Shown: positions 21,324 through 30,436, counted from the first letter of the stretch. The stretch is 64,000 nucleotides of DNA from Caballeronia jiangsuensis (GCA_000648925.1 JFHF01000011.1:62001-126000); one strand, 5' to 3'. The notes: a model not told the origin generated them from the sequence alone. A program made the numbers and translations.

Positions 21324-22124
21324 ATGAAACTGTCCACGCTCAAGAAGCTCGTCGCCGCCAGCCTGATCGGCGCGGCATTCACCGCCGTCACGACGGCAGC
21401 CCACGCCGACGACCTGCTCGATCAGGTCAAACAGCGCGGCACGCTGCGCGTCGGCCTGGAAGGCACCTTCCCGCCGTTCAACTCGAAAGCGCCGAACGGC
21501 GAGCTGGTCGGCTTCGATGTCGATATCGCCAAGGCCGTCGCCGCGAAGCTCGGCGTAAAGCCCGAATTCGTCACGACAGAATGGAGCGGCATCATCGCGG
21601 GCCTGCAGGCAGGCAAGTTCGATGTCATCGTGAACCAGGTCGGCATCACCGATGCGCGCAAGCAGACGCTCGACTTCTCGCCGGCGTACACGTATTCGAA
21701 CGCGCAACTGATCCAGCGCTCGGACGACAAGCGCGAGTTCAAGACGCTCGACGAGCTGAAGGGCAAGAAGCTCGGCGTCGGTCTCGGCACGAACTACATG
21801 GACATGGCGAAGTCGGTGCCGGGCATCGATGTGAAGACGTATCCGGGCGCGCCCGAGTATCTGCGTGACCTCGCCGCCGGCCGGCTGGACGCGGCGCTCA
21901 ACGACCGCCTGATGCTCGCGTATCTGCTGAAGAATTCGCAACTGCCGCTGCGCACGGGCGCGAATGTCGGTGCGGGCAATCCGTCGGGCATTCCGTTCAA
22001 GAAGGGCAATCCGAAGTTCGCGAAGGCCCTCGACGACGCGATGAATCAGCTCGAAGCCGATGGCACGTTCACCAAGATCTCGGACAAGTGGTTCGGCATC
22101 GACGTGACGAAGCCGGCGAAGTAA
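21324..22124 (+). CDS. Amino-acid ABC transporter substrate-binding protein
   Basis: A 266-residue periplasmic binding protein of the SBP_bac_3 family. Signal peptide with a cleavage site near AHA (about residue 28), then the classic TLRVGLEGTFPPFNSKAPNGELVGFDVDIA-type opening, LQAGKFDVIVNQVGIT, and a C-terminal FTKISDKWFG. Closest in style to cystine/polar amino-acid binders; the ligand is unproven. RBS AGGAAAAC upstream of ATG 21324. The permease follows after 138 bp. Confidence 0.93.
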   Translation: MKLSTLKKLVAASLIGAAFTAVTTAAHADDLLDQVKQRGTLRVGLEGTFPPFNSKAPNGELVGFDVDIAKAVAAKLGVKPEFVTTEWSGIIAGLQAGKFDVIVNQVGITDARKQTLDFSPAYTYSNAQLIQRSDDKREFKTLDELKGKKLGVGLGTNYMDMAKSVPGIDVKTYPGAPEYLRDLAAGRLDAALNDRLMLAYLLKNSQLPLRTGANVGAGNPSGIPFKKGNPKFAKALDDAMNQLEADGTFTKISDKWFGIDVTKPAK

Positions 22125-22262
22125 GCCAGCATTGTTCTGCTGGTCGGGGCGGCATCGGATGACGGTGCCGCCCTTCGTTTTTTCGCTGCCGGTTTATGAT
22201 GTGCGCTTTGCGCGCGCCGATCGGTTCAATTCGCGCGCCGGCTCCTCACCGCATTCCCGTTC

Positions 22263-22922
22263 ATGTCCACGACTTCCCTGCTCGTTCAATCGGCGCCCGT
22301 GCTGGCGCAAGGCGCGCTACTGACGATCAAGTTCGCGCTCTACTCGATGTTCTTCGGCCTCATCGCGGCCGTGGTCCTGGCGTTGATGGGCATCAGCCAG
22401 AGTCGCGTGCTCGTCGCGATCGGGCGCTTCTACGTGAGCGTGATGCGCGGCACGCCGCTGCTCGTGCAGATTTTCGTCATCTACTATGGTTTGCCGAGCC
22501 TCGGCATCTCGCTCGAACCGACGCCCGCCGGCGTGATCGCGCTGTCGGCGAACGTCGCGGCGTATCTGTCGGAAAGCATGCGCGGCGCGATTCTCGGCAT
22601 CCACGCCGGCCAGTGGCTCGCGGCCTATAGCCTCGGGTTGTCGCGCACGCAGACGCTGCGCTACGTGATCGGGCCGCAGGCGCTGCGCATCGCGGTGCCG
22701 AGCCTGTCGAACAGTCTCATCAGCCTGATCAAGGACACGTCGCTCGTGTCGGTCATCACCGTGACCGAGTTGTTGCGCAGCGCGCAGGAAGTGATCGCGG
22801 CGACCTATCAGCCGCTGCCGCTCTATCTCGCGGCGGCGTTCGTCTACTGGATCTTGTGCAGCGTCCTCGAATTCGTGCAGCGGATTTTCGAGCGGCGTCT
22901 CGCGTTGCCGGGAAGACATTGA
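22263..22922 (+). CDS. Amino-acid ABC transporter permease (HisM/TcyB-like)
   Basis: A 219-residue inner-membrane permease of the His/Glu/Gln/Arg/opine family. About five hydrophobic segments are seen. The VMRGTPLLVQIFVIYYGLPS stretch and the cytoplasmic EAA-type loop (SLGLSRTQTLRYVIGPQALRIAVPSLSN region) that contacts the ATPase identify it. It pairs with the binding protein upstream. The operon ends at a strong terminator right after this gene, so the ATP-binding subunit must be encoded elsewhere. Confidence 0.93.
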   Translation: MSTTSLLVQSAPVLAQGALLTIKFALYSMFFGLIAAVVLALMGISQSRVLVAIGRFYVSVMRGTPLLVQIFVIYYGLPSLGISLEPTPAGVIALSANVAAYLSESMRGAILGIHAGQWLAAYSLGLSRTQTLRYVIGPQALRIAVPSLSNSLISLIKDTSLVSVITVTELLRSAQEVIAATYQPLPLYLAAAFVYWILCSVLEFVQRIFERRLALPGRH

Positions 22923-22923
22923 C

Positions 22924-22952
22924 GAAAAAGCCGCTTAAAAAGCGGCTTTTTC
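22924..22952. terminator. Bidirectional rho-independent terminator
   Basis: GAAAAAGCCGCTT (22924-22936) pairs perfectly with AAGCGGCTTTTTC (22940-22952) around an AAA loop. It serves the ABC permease on the plus strand and the convergent Gfo/Idh gene on the minus strand; it lies in the 33 bp between their stops. Confidence 0.9.
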
Positions 22953-22955
22953 TTA

Positions 22956-23960
22956 TCAGTCGGTCTCGAAGGGAAAGCGCAGATTCAGATCGCGCCGTGC
23001 CGCGTCGATGATCGCGATCATGCGCATCGACATCGCGTGCGGCATCACCGGGCTTTCGGTTTCGCCCGCGCGCAGCAGCTCGCAAAAATGCGCGGTTTCG
23101 TAGTTGAGGCCGCCGCCCGTGAAAGGCTCGTCGAGTTCGATCTTGCGTCCGTCCGTGTAGGCGATGGTCGCGCGCGCCGGATTCCACCAGTTTTCGTGGA
23201 TGGTCACCGTGCCGAGCGTGCCGCCGATGAGCGCATCGCCGCGGCCTTGCAGATCGAGTCCACAGAACAATTGCGCGATGCCGCGTTCGTGGCGCACGTT
23301 CAGGCTCGCGAACACGTCGACGCCGGTCGCGCCGAGGCGGCCGATGGTCTGAACGTCGAGCGCCTCGCCGAGCCAGTCGACCGCGAGAAACGCCTCGTAG
23401 ATGCCGATGTCGAGCAGCGCGCCGCCGCCCGCTTCGAGCGTGAACGACGGATGATCGAGCGGCACGTTCGCCATCGAGCATCCCGCGCGCACGAGCCCGA
23501 TCTCGCCGATCGGATCGCGCTCCAGATGCTCGCGCAGACGGCGATACAGCGGATAGAACGGCGGCTTCATCGCTTCCATGAAGAGCAGCTTCGCCTCGCG
23601 CGCCGCGTCGATCATGCGCTGCAAATCGCGCGCGTTCACCGCCGCGGGCTTCTCGCACAGCACGGGCTTGCCCGCCGCGAAGGCGCGCAACGCGTATTCC
23701 GGATGACTGTCCTGCAAGGTCGCGATGTAGAGCGCATCGACATGGTCGAGCATCGCGTCGAAATCGGCGAATGCGCGCGCATCGAATGCATCGGCCAGCG
23801 TGCGCGCCGTTTCCTCGCGACGCGACCAGACCGCTGCGAGCCGCGCGCTCTTCACATGCGTGAGACTGTCGGCGAAGCGCCGCGCGATGCGTCCCGCGCC
23901 GACGATGCCCCAGCGTATCGTTGCTGCGTCGATGTTCGTATCGGTCAATCCTTCCTCCAT
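22956..23960 (-). CDS. Gfo/Idh/MocA family NAD(P)-dependent oxidoreductase
   Basis: About 334 residues. N-terminal Rossmann fold with the WGIVGAGRIARRFA dinucleotide-binding motif, then the family hallmark VLCEKPAA (catalytic-region Lys) and a C-terminal alpha/beta substrate domain with a GGGALLDIGIYE stretch. Such enzymes oxidise or reduce sugars, inositols or trans-dihydrodiols; the substrate here is unknown. ATG 23960 is chosen because the Rossmann strand begins about 15 residues later. It lies 144 bp downstream of a FadR-type regulator on the same strand. Confidence 0.9.
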   Translation of the reverse strand: MEEGLTDTNIDAATIRWGIVGAGRIARRFADSLTHVKSARLAAVWSRREETARTLADAFDARAFADFDAMLDHVDALYIATLQDSHPEYALRAFAAGKPVLCEKPAAVNARDLQRMIDAAREAKLLFMEAMKPPFYPLYRRLREHLERDPIGEIGLVRAGCSMANVPLDHPSFTLEAGGGALLDIGIYEAFLAVDWLGEALDVQTIGRLGATGVDVFASLNVRHERGIAQLFCGLDLQGRGDALIGGTLGTVTIHENWWNPARATIAYTDGRKIELDEPFTGGGLNYETAHFCELLRAGETESPVMPHAMSMRMIAIIDAARRDLNLRFPFETD

Positions 23961-24104
23961 GCGCCAGGTTCGTGGTGCGACGCATTGTGCCTCATTGCAT
24001 CGCATGACGACTTCGCACGGCGCGCGCAGACGGCAAAAAGCCGGGACATGTCCCGGCTCCGTGCTTGCGGCTCAGCCATCATCGACCGACGTGCTACGAA
24101 CGCG

Positions 24105-24857
24105 TCACACCCCCGCGGATGCATTCACGTTCGGCGCGGCGGGCTGGCTGTTCACCCGTTCCAGCGAGAACGCACGGCCCACTTCTTCCGCCGCCAGATC
24201 GACGAGCGCGCGCGTCGCGGATTCGGCCGCGGCGGAATCCTTCGCCTCGATCGCTTCCACCACGCTTTTCTGCGCCGCGAGCGTCGCTTCGCGCACGGAT
24301 TCGATGCCATCGACGATCGGATTGACCGTCACCAGCGCGCCGCGCACGATCGCCGTCATCTGACGAAAGAACTGGTTGCCGCTCGCCGCCACGATGCGCG
24401 TGTGCAGAACCTCGTCAGCCGCCTGATACTCCGGCTCGCCGACCTGCAAACGCGAGAGCGTGTCGAACGCGTCGCGGATTCCGGCGATTTCGTCCGGTGT
24501 CGCGCGCGCCGCCGCCAATGCGGCCGCACGCGGCTCGATCAGCATGCGGAATTCGATTACATCGCGCAAAAATGTCTGATCCGGCTTGGCGCGAAATCTC
24601 CAGCTCACCACATCCTCGTCGATGAGACGCCAGTCGCTCATCGGACGAATCCGCGTGCCGGTCTTCGGCCGCACGTCCAGCATGTGCCGCGCGAGCAGCA
24701 TCGAGAGCGCCTCGCGCATGACGGTGCGGCTCACGTCGAACTCCTTCGAGAGGATGTCCTGCGGTGGCAGTATCGCGCCATATTTTTGCTCGACGATGCC
24801 GGAAACCAGTCCGTCCATGACCTTCGCCACCAGCGATCGCTCTTTGTTGTCATCCAT
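24105..24857 (-). CDS. GntR-family transcriptional regulator, FadR subfamily
   Basis: A 250-residue DNA-binding protein. Winged helix at about residues 10-75 with LPPQDILSKEFDVSRTVMREALSMLLARHML, the GntR recognition pattern. The C-terminal FCD helical domain has EFRMLIEPRAAALAAARAT, followed by the metal-ligand type residues in DEVLHTRIVAASGNQFF. FCD regulators usually sense small carboxylates or sugar acids. ATG 24857 has a good GGGGAGAAGCG site. It could control the oxidoreductase gene just downstream. Confidence 0.92.
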   Translation of the reverse strand: MDDNKERSLVAKVMDGLVSGIVEQKYGAILPPQDILSKEFDVSRTVMREALSMLLARHMLDVRPKTGTRIRPMSDWRLIDEDVVSWRFRAKPDQTFLRDVIEFRMLIEPRAAALAAARATPDEIAGIRDAFDTLSRLQVGEPEYQAADEVLHTRIVAASGNQFFRQMTAIVRGALVTVNPIVDGIESVREATLAAQKSVVEAIEAKDSAAAESATRALVDLAAEEVGRAFSLERVNSQPAAPNVNASAGV

Positions 24858-25341
24858 CTCGCTTCTCCCCTTCTCGCCTGTTCCGTAGCCGTATGTATGA
24901 GCGCATCGCTTTCGCTTTCCCCGGGCTGCGAAAGGCACGACGAGTTCCCGACAGGTCCATTCGTCGTGCTAGATACGTTGCGTCTTCGTTGCTTCGAATG
25001 CCAGTTGGGAAATTCCTGACAGGGTAATCCCTCTGACCTCGATATCGATATTTCGTTTTTTTCTTTCTTCTGCTTTCGCGTGTATCTGCTGCGCTCGCGC
25101 CGCGCGCGCGCAGTCATTCATCAGGGAAACTGAAGAATGGCGGCGTCGCAGCGCGGCAAGTGCGTTTTTTGCAGTCCTTGATCTCCTCGGACCGATCATG
25201 CACTCATTTGAGCAAGCATCTCGTAGGCGTTCTGTGCGAACGCGAACGGAAGGCCGATGGGAAAGTCCTTTTGTATGATCGGATGGTTTGGACGAAAGTA
25301 CCGTGGCGCGGTGCGAGCGCGGGGATTTGTCAGCGCTATGC
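24858..25341. other. 484 bp intergene with possible gene remnant
   Basis: No convincing gene is seen. On the minus strand, 25318 to 25196 reads as protein-like sequence (…RYFRPNHPIIQKDFPIG… ending AYEMLAQMSA, then TGA at 25196-25198) but has no upstream start in frame outside the glycosyltransferase gene. It may be the remnant of a former gene. The left half holds only the GntR promoter area. Confidence 0.4.
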
Positions 25342-26493
25342 TTAAATCGCGCCATCTGTCGTCCGGGGCCTTCGCGCATCGAGCGCGAGCTGACGGCGGC
25401 TCATCGATTCGCGCTCCTTGAGCGTCTGCTGGTAGACCGCCATGTACTCGCCGCAGACTCTTTCGACCGAAAGCGGCTGCAGGTTTTGCCGCGCACGCGC
25501 CGCGAGCTGGCCGCGTGCCTGCCGGTCGAGCAGAAGCCAGCGCAGCTTCGCCGCCGCCTGTTCGATGTCGCCCGCGGTCACGAGCACGCCCGCCGCGCCG
25601 TCGTCGAGCATTTCGGGGATGCCGCCCACGCGCGTCGCGACGATCGCGCAGCCCGCCTCGCGCGCCTCCGCGATCACGAGCGGCCCCGGATCCTCGCGCG
25701 ACAGGAGCGCGAAGATATCCGCGCTCGCCAGATAGGGCCGCGCATCGGCGACGAAGCCGGTGAAGTGCGTGACCTCCGCGATGCCGAATTCGGCCGCGAG
25801 CGCTTCCATCGAAGCGCGCTCGGGGCCATCGCCGACGAGATACAGATGCGGCTCGGACATGAACTCCCGCTCGCTCGCGGACTGCTCGCGCACGAGCGCG
25901 AACGCCTGCAGGAGATCGGCGATGCCCTTCCTGCGATACATGCCCGCCACGCAGACGATGTTCGGATGCTTCAGGCGCACCGGCTTCGCGGCGGGCCTGC
26001 ACACGAGCCGCGGCGCGCCCACGGCGCCGTTGAGCACGATCGACATGCGCGCGGAATCGATACCGCGCGCCTGCAGATCCATCGCGACGGCGCGGCTCAC
26101 GGCCACCATGCGATCGCCCGCGCGCACGAGCGATGCGCTCTTCTGCAGTTCGTGATGCACCGTCGTCACGAGCGCGAACCGGCGGCGCATGCTGCCGAAA
26201 CGCGAAATGAGCGCGCCGGTCATCATGTGCGCATGGACGATCTCGGGATCGAAGCGATCGATGAGACGATTGAAGCCCGCGATCATCGACGGCACGCGCC
26301 AAGGCTGCCGCGACTGCTGTAGCGGCACATGCGTGATGCCGTGACGGCGCAAGAGCGGCTCGAAGCCGCCGCCCGACGATGCGACCACGACGTCCTGACC
26401 CATGCGCGCCTGCATGCAGGCGAGATCGACCATCATGTTGACGGTGCCGTTGCCGATCGTCTGCGCGTGATTGGCGAGATGGACTATTCGCAT
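25342..26493 (-). CDS. Glycosyltransferase family 4
   Basis: A 383-residue GT-B retaining glycosyltransferase, expected to move a sugar from a nucleotide sugar to a cell-surface glycan. N-terminal acceptor domain starts MRIVHLANHAQTIGNGTVNM (a GxGN-type loop) and contains EIVHAHMMTG. The C-terminal donor domain has VAGMYRRKGIADLLQAF, LYLVGDGPER and the E-x7-E nucleotide-sugar motif in SREDPGPLVIAEAREAG. Acceptor and donor are unknown. It stands apart from any polysaccharide operon; the last 25 residues are basic and variable. Confidence 0.92.
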   Translation of the reverse strand: MRIVHLANHAQTIGNGTVNMMVDLACMQARMGQDVVVASSGGGFEPLLRRHGITHVPLQQSRQPWRVPSMIAGFNRLIDRFDPEIVHAHMMTGALISRFGSMRRRFALVTTVHHELQKSASLVRAGDRMVAVSRAVAMDLQARGIDSARMSIVLNGAVGAPRLVCRPAAKPVRLKHPNIVCVAGMYRRKGIADLLQAFALVREQSASEREFMSEPHLYLVGDGPERASMEALAAEFGIAEVTHFTGFVADARPYLASADIFALLSREDPGPLVIAEAREAGCAIVATRVGGIPEMLDDGAAGVLVTAGDIEQAAAKLRWLLLDRQARGQLAARARQNLQPLSVERVCGEYMAVYQQTLKERESMSRRQLALDARRPRTTDGAI

Positions 26494-26692
26494 GAGATAG
26501 GCTGTTTGTACGCTCGCCGGTATTGGCCGGCGGCGTTGATCTTATTGTTTCGAGGACACGCTTCGAGGCGGCCTGCGCCACCTCGGTCGATGTTATTGCG
26601 TTGTTCTTGCCTCGATGCCCGGACGGTCCACGCCTTGTGATGACTGATGCGTTGGCTTCTGTCGCCGCGCGCGGGTTGCAGCGCACGCGGCA

Positions 26693-26734
26693 CGTCTCTG
26701 GTGGCGCTTAGAGCGTCTCTGGTGGCGCTTAGAG
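26693..26734. repeat. Two perfect tandem copies of a 21 bp unit
   Basis: CGTCTCTGGTGGCGCTTAGAG occurs at 26693-26713 and again at 26714-26734. The second copy contains the stop codon of the GNAT gene (TAA, minus strand 26731-26729). Looks like a recent slippage duplication just beyond the coding end. Confidence 0.9.
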
Positions 26735-27262
26735 CAACTCGTACGTGGTGGCGTGCTCGCTCGGCGCGAACAGCGTCTTGCTCGCGCCGACCGTCTCGCG
26801 CGGCTGCCGGCTCTTTCTCGTCAGACCGATGAAGGGCATGCCGTGCTCGAGAAACGGACCTTCGGTCTTGCGAAAGCCGAACGCCTCATAAAAGCCTCGC
26901 AGGCTCACGGGTGCGGTCAGGCGCACGCCGCGGCCCGGCCAGCGCTCGGCGGTCACCGCAAGCACGCGTTCGATGAGCGCGTGCGCGGTGCCATCGCCGC
27001 GGCGCAGCGGGCTCGTCAAGATCTTGTCCACCACGACCTCAGGATCGTCGGCATCGCCTTCGTGAATGCGTGCATAGGCGAGGACGGGCATCGAACGGCT
27101 CATGTCTTCGGCCGCGAATACATGCGTGCCGGTTTCATCGCGGCCATCCGGATCGAGATGGACATGCGACTGTTCGACGACGAACACCGCACTGCGCGCG
27201 CGCAAAATCAAATAAAGCTCACGCGCAGTGAGTTGTTCGAAATCCAGGGTTTTCCAGTTCAT
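26729..27262 (-). CDS. GNAT family N-acetyltransferase (ElaA-like)
   Basis: A 177-residue acetyltransferase of the ElaA type. Visible: the family start WKTLDFEQLTARELYLILRARSAVFVVEQ, LAYARI, the acetyl-CoA-binding strand and loop SPLRRGDGTAHALIERVL (a variant of R/Q-x-x-G-x-G/A), and the C-terminal FYEAFGFRKTEGPFLEHGMPFI. The last 20 residues extend past the ElaA core. The substrate is not known. It is monocistronic; its stop lies in a 21 bp tandem repeat. Confidence 0.9.
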   Translation of the reverse strand: MNWKTLDFEQLTARELYLILRARSAVFVVEQSHVHLDPDGRDETGTHVFAAEDMSRSMPVLAYARIHEGDADDPEVVVDKILTSPLRRGDGTAHALIERVLAVTAERWPGRGVRLTAPVSLRGFYEAFGFRKTEGPFLEHGMPFIGLTRKSRQPRETVGASKTLFAPSEHATTYELL

Positions 27263-27638
27263 CGATTATCTCCATGCTTTACCGGTAATTACCGGCGTTG
27301 CGACGATTAAACGTTACGTGCCAACCCGCCTGAAATCGGTGCGCCATCGCACCGACCCAAGCCTCGCGCGCCTTTCAAATAAGCTCGACCACACGCAAAA
27401 AGGCGTCCCGGGGAAAAAGACGCCTGCCCGACGAACGAAACGACCGCGCGACGGCCCTCTCAAACGGGCCGCCGCGCGCGTCGGCACGCGTCGATAGCGC
27501 TCGCGTAATACGGCACCTTCATGGGAAAATCACAATGCATACCGCCATCGAACGCGACAGAGACGCACAACGAAAAGGACACTCGCTCACCCGCGCGCGC
27601 GGTATCGAACGCCGGCCTTGCCGGCCCGAGGTCACGGC
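27263..27638. other. 376 bp divergent intergene between GNAT and DUF1839 genes
   Basis: No protein gene is supported here. It must hold the promoters of the two divergent genes and contains the orphan minus-strand terminator and a second GC-rich hairpin described separately. Confidence 0.5.
27401..27425 (-). terminator. Minus-strand terminator hairpin without an associated gene
   Basis: Read on the minus strand, AGGCGTC (27425-27419), an 11 nt loop and GACGCCT (27407-27401) are followed by TTTTGCG. No minus-strand gene lies between here and 27638. A second hairpin (CGGCCC/GGGCCG around 27452-27470) sits just upstream on that strand. The layout would suit a small RNA; no strong promoter is recognised. 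Confidence 0.5.
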
Positions 27639-28664
27639 ATGAGCGCGTTCCATACGAGCGGTGTGACGGATTCAGGCGCGAGTCGTTCCCGCGTCGTATC
27701 GCTCGATCCCTTGCGTATGCGTGCGCGGCGCCATCATGCGCATGCGCTGCATCGCGGCGAGCGCATCTGGCGCGAAGCCGTCTCGCCGGCCGATCTATGG
27801 ATAGAAATCCTGCACGGCAACGGCCTCGAACCGCGCGCCGCGCTCGCCTTCACCGTTGCTCAGGACTTCGAAGCCGATCAGTTCACGCTCGGCAAGCTGC
27901 CGCCGGACGACATCGAAAAGCTTTACGGCCTGCAGGTGCAGGAGCTTTCCGTGTTCGATTCGCTCGAAGAACGCGCGCTCGTGCAGACACGCCGCTCGAA
28001 CATCGTGCTCGTCGAAGTGGATGCGTTCTTTCTGCCCGACATGCGCACGGTTTCCTATCATCGCGAGCATGAGAAGACGACCATCGGCATCGATGTGATC
28101 GATCCCGATGCGCGGCGGCTAGGCTACTTTCATCACACGGGTTATCACCTTCTCGACGGTGACGATTACGATGGCGTATTGCGTCCGCACGCGCCGCAGC
28201 CGGCGCTCTTTCCGCACGTCGAATTCGTCAAGCGTGTACGCGAGCCGATGTCCGGCACCTCGCTCGCCGAAGTCTCCGCCGACGCGCTGTGCGCGCATCT
28301 GTTGCGCCGTCCGATGCATAGCCCCATCACCCGCTGGCGGGCGGCGTTTCCCGAGCATGTCGATACGATGATCGCGCGCGGCGAAGCGTATGCGCGCGTT
28401 TATGCGTTCAACATGATGAGGCAGCTCGGCGCGAATTTCGAACTGCTCGCGCACTACCTGCAATGGATGCGCGATCAGGGCTTCGATATTCCCGTTCAGA
28501 CCCACGCGGGCGCACGCAAGATCGCAAGCGAAACGATGGTCATGCAATGCCGGCTCGCGCGCGCGCTTTCGCGCGGCCGTCACGATCTTTGCGAAGCATC
28601 GTTCGACGCCATCGAGGATGCGTATGAACGCGTTATTCCGCCGCTTGCGAATATCGTGTGCTGA
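27639..28664 (+). CDS. DUF1839 family protein
   Basis: A 341-residue protein of the DUF1839 family. Recognised from VSPADLWIEILHGNGLEPRAALAFT, the DFEADQFTLGKLPPDDIEKLYGL block, NIVLVEVDAFFLPD, SYHREHEKTTIGIDV and LGYFHHTGYHLLDGDDYDG. The reaction is unknown. In other proteobacteria the family sits with a carrier protein and an amino acid:carrier ligase (recalled, not seen here), but those genes are absent around this copy. ATG 27639 is preferred to a TTG at 27618, with a GAGGT site 9 bp ahead. Confidence 0.85.
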   Translation: MSAFHTSGVTDSGASRSRVVSLDPLRMRARRHHAHALHRGERIWREAVSPADLWIEILHGNGLEPRAALAFTVAQDFEADQFTLGKLPPDDIEKLYGLQVQELSVFDSLEERALVQTRRSNIVLVEVDAFFLPDMRTVSYHREHEKTTIGIDVIDPDARRLGYFHHTGYHLLDGDDYDGVLRPHAPQPALFPHVEFVKRVREPMSGTSLAEVSADALCAHLLRRPMHSPITRWRAAFPEHVDTMIARGEAYARVYAFNMMRQLGANFELLAHYLQWMRDQGFDIPVQTHAGARKIASETMVMQCRLARALSRGRHDLCEASFDAIEDAYERVIPPLANIVC

Positions 28665-29677
28665 TCGCTCGAAGACGCACGGATTACTCGTCGATTCGTA
28701 TAAGCAAACACATTCGGTAAAAACATACTTGAAGCCTTGTTTCAAGGGGTTTTTCACTCGCTTACGTTCGCGCCGTATATTCGCTTCGTGACCTCGTTAT
28801 GTCTTTGCTGCAATTTTGGCGAGGCTCGTTTCGCGCGCGTAAATCGGTTCCGCATGAAATTGTCCCCGATGAAACATTTCGCGGCACCTCGCTTTCCGCC
28901 GAACCCGCATATTCGAAACGATCGATCCGACGAAACACGCGCAAACGTTTTACGGCGAAATGCCGCTCGATGCGGCGCAGCGGGGGTTCCCGCAAGCCCT
29001 GTGTGAGCTATTGCACGCCTAAATACACGCTTCTCGCGTGCGAACGAGCGCGGCTTCACGCACCGACTTTTCACTTCGTGCAATCGGCGCAACGTTTCCG
29101 GTTCATGCAACGCACGGCGGCAGACTTTTCCGCCTGCCCGCAAAGCCCCGCCCGGCAAGGCTTCGCGGGTAATCAAGCGCCGGCGGGAATAACGCGCGTT
29201 CGATAGCCCACGAAGCCCATGGAACACGGATGAATCATTTTTAATTGTCCCTACGAAAGCAGGTGTGCTGTCGAAGGGATGTCGACCTGTGAGGCTTGTC
29301 GCACGGTGGTCGGAAAAGCCTGAACCGTCATTCGGGGGGATTGCACTGATGAAACTCATCGGTGCTCACAGGCATTCCTAAGACCACCGATGTTCAAGAC
29401 TGAAACAAAAACGCTGCGCTGCGCTGCATCACGAAAAGTGCATGAGTTATGAGGCCCCGCCAGCATTGCGATTGCCCGCACTGGCACAGTCCTCGCTAAT
29501 AGAACCTCGCAACCCGGAACAGCGCGAACAACAAACTCGAATACACGCGCAAACGGGCCGCTACGGGGCTGGAGTGATGCTTCATCGAGTTGGTCGCAAG
29601 CGACGACATTCGAAAACGGTCACACCAGTAAATAAAAATTGAAGCGCAACGCGCGAAGTTACGAGAGAGAACAAATC
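28665..29677. other. 1 kb gene-free region ahead of the Crp/Fnr gene
   Basis: Lower GC than its flanks and without a convincing gene in any frame; open frames here have poor codon use. It holds a weak hairpin with a GGGGTTTTT tail after the DUF1839 gene (about 28728-28755), and a stem CACTGATGA/TCATCGGTG with one G-U pair near 29345-29365. It probably carries regulatory sequence or a long untranslated leader for the exopolysaccharide genes, but no named RNA family is recognised. Confidence 0.4.
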
Positions 29678-30424
29678 ATGCTGACCCTCCAGTCCGACCT
29701 GCACGGCAACCATCTGCTTGGCGCACTTCCGGCGCACGAATGGCAGGCGCTCACACCGCATCTCGAACTCGTACAACTGCGCACCGAACAACTGCTCTGC
29801 GACTCGGGCCAACGTATTCATCACGTCTATTTTCCGACGACGGCGATCATCTCGCTCTTGCACACGATGGAAGACGGCGGCTCGGTCGAGATCGCCGCGG
29901 TGGGCCGCGAAGGCATGACGGGCGTGCCCGTGCTGACCGGCGGCGAAACGATGCCGACGCGCGTGCAGGTGCAATGCCCCGGCTTCGCCTATCGCATGAG
30001 TGCGCAAGCGCTGCGCGAGCAATTCGGCCGCTCGGACTTCCTGCGCCGCCTGATGCTGCTCTATATGCAAGCGCTGCTTACGCAAGTCGCGCAGACGGCC
30101 GCGTGCAACCGGCATCATTCGTTGAACAAGCAACTTTGCCGCTGGTTGCTGATCGAAATCGATCGTACCGCGTCCAACGAATTGCAAGTCACGCAGCAAC
30201 TGATCGCCGACATGCTCGGCGTGCGCCGCGAAGGCGTGACCGAAGCGGCGGGCAAGCTTCACGACGCGGGACTGATTCATCACAGCCGCGGCTGCATCAA
30301 GGTCGTGGATCGCGAGGGGCTCGAAGCCCGCGCCTGCGAATGCTACGGGCTCGTCAAGCGCGAGTTCGACCGTCTGCTCCCGCGTCTTCGCGCAACCGAG
30401 GCGGTATCGGCCTCAAGTGTCTAA
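29678..30424 (+). CDS. Crp/Fnr family transcriptional regulator
   Basis: A 248-residue regulator. N-terminal cyclic-nucleotide-type beta barrel (about 20-130) with HHVYFPTTAIISLLHTMEDGGSVEIAAVGREGMTG, then a dimer helix and a C-terminal Crp-type winged helix (LQVTQQLIADMLGVRREGVTEAAGKL). The barrel lacks the standard cAMP phosphate-binding signature and there are no N-terminal Fnr cysteines, so the signal is unknown. ATG 29678 has GAGAGAG upstream. It directly precedes the exopolysaccharide initiating transferase by 12 bp, and probably controls it. Confidence 0.92.
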   Translation: MLTLQSDLHGNHLLGALPAHEWQALTPHLELVQLRTEQLLCDSGQRIHHVYFPTTAIISLLHTMEDGGSVEIAAVGREGMTGVPVLTGGETMPTRVQVQCPGFAYRMSAQALREQFGRSDFLRRLMLLYMQALLTQVAQTAACNRHHSLNKQLCRWLLIEIDRTASNELQVTQQLIADMLGVRREGVTEAAGKLHDAGLIHHSRGCIKVVDREGLEARACECYGLVKREFDRLLPRLRATEAVSASSV

Positions 30425-30436
30425 CGGCTTGGATTA

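Noticed and set aside
28754..29359. A 201-codon minus-strand frame in the 1 kb gene-free region
   Set aside because: Poor third-position GC, Arg/Ser-rich product, no ribosome-binding site and no family.
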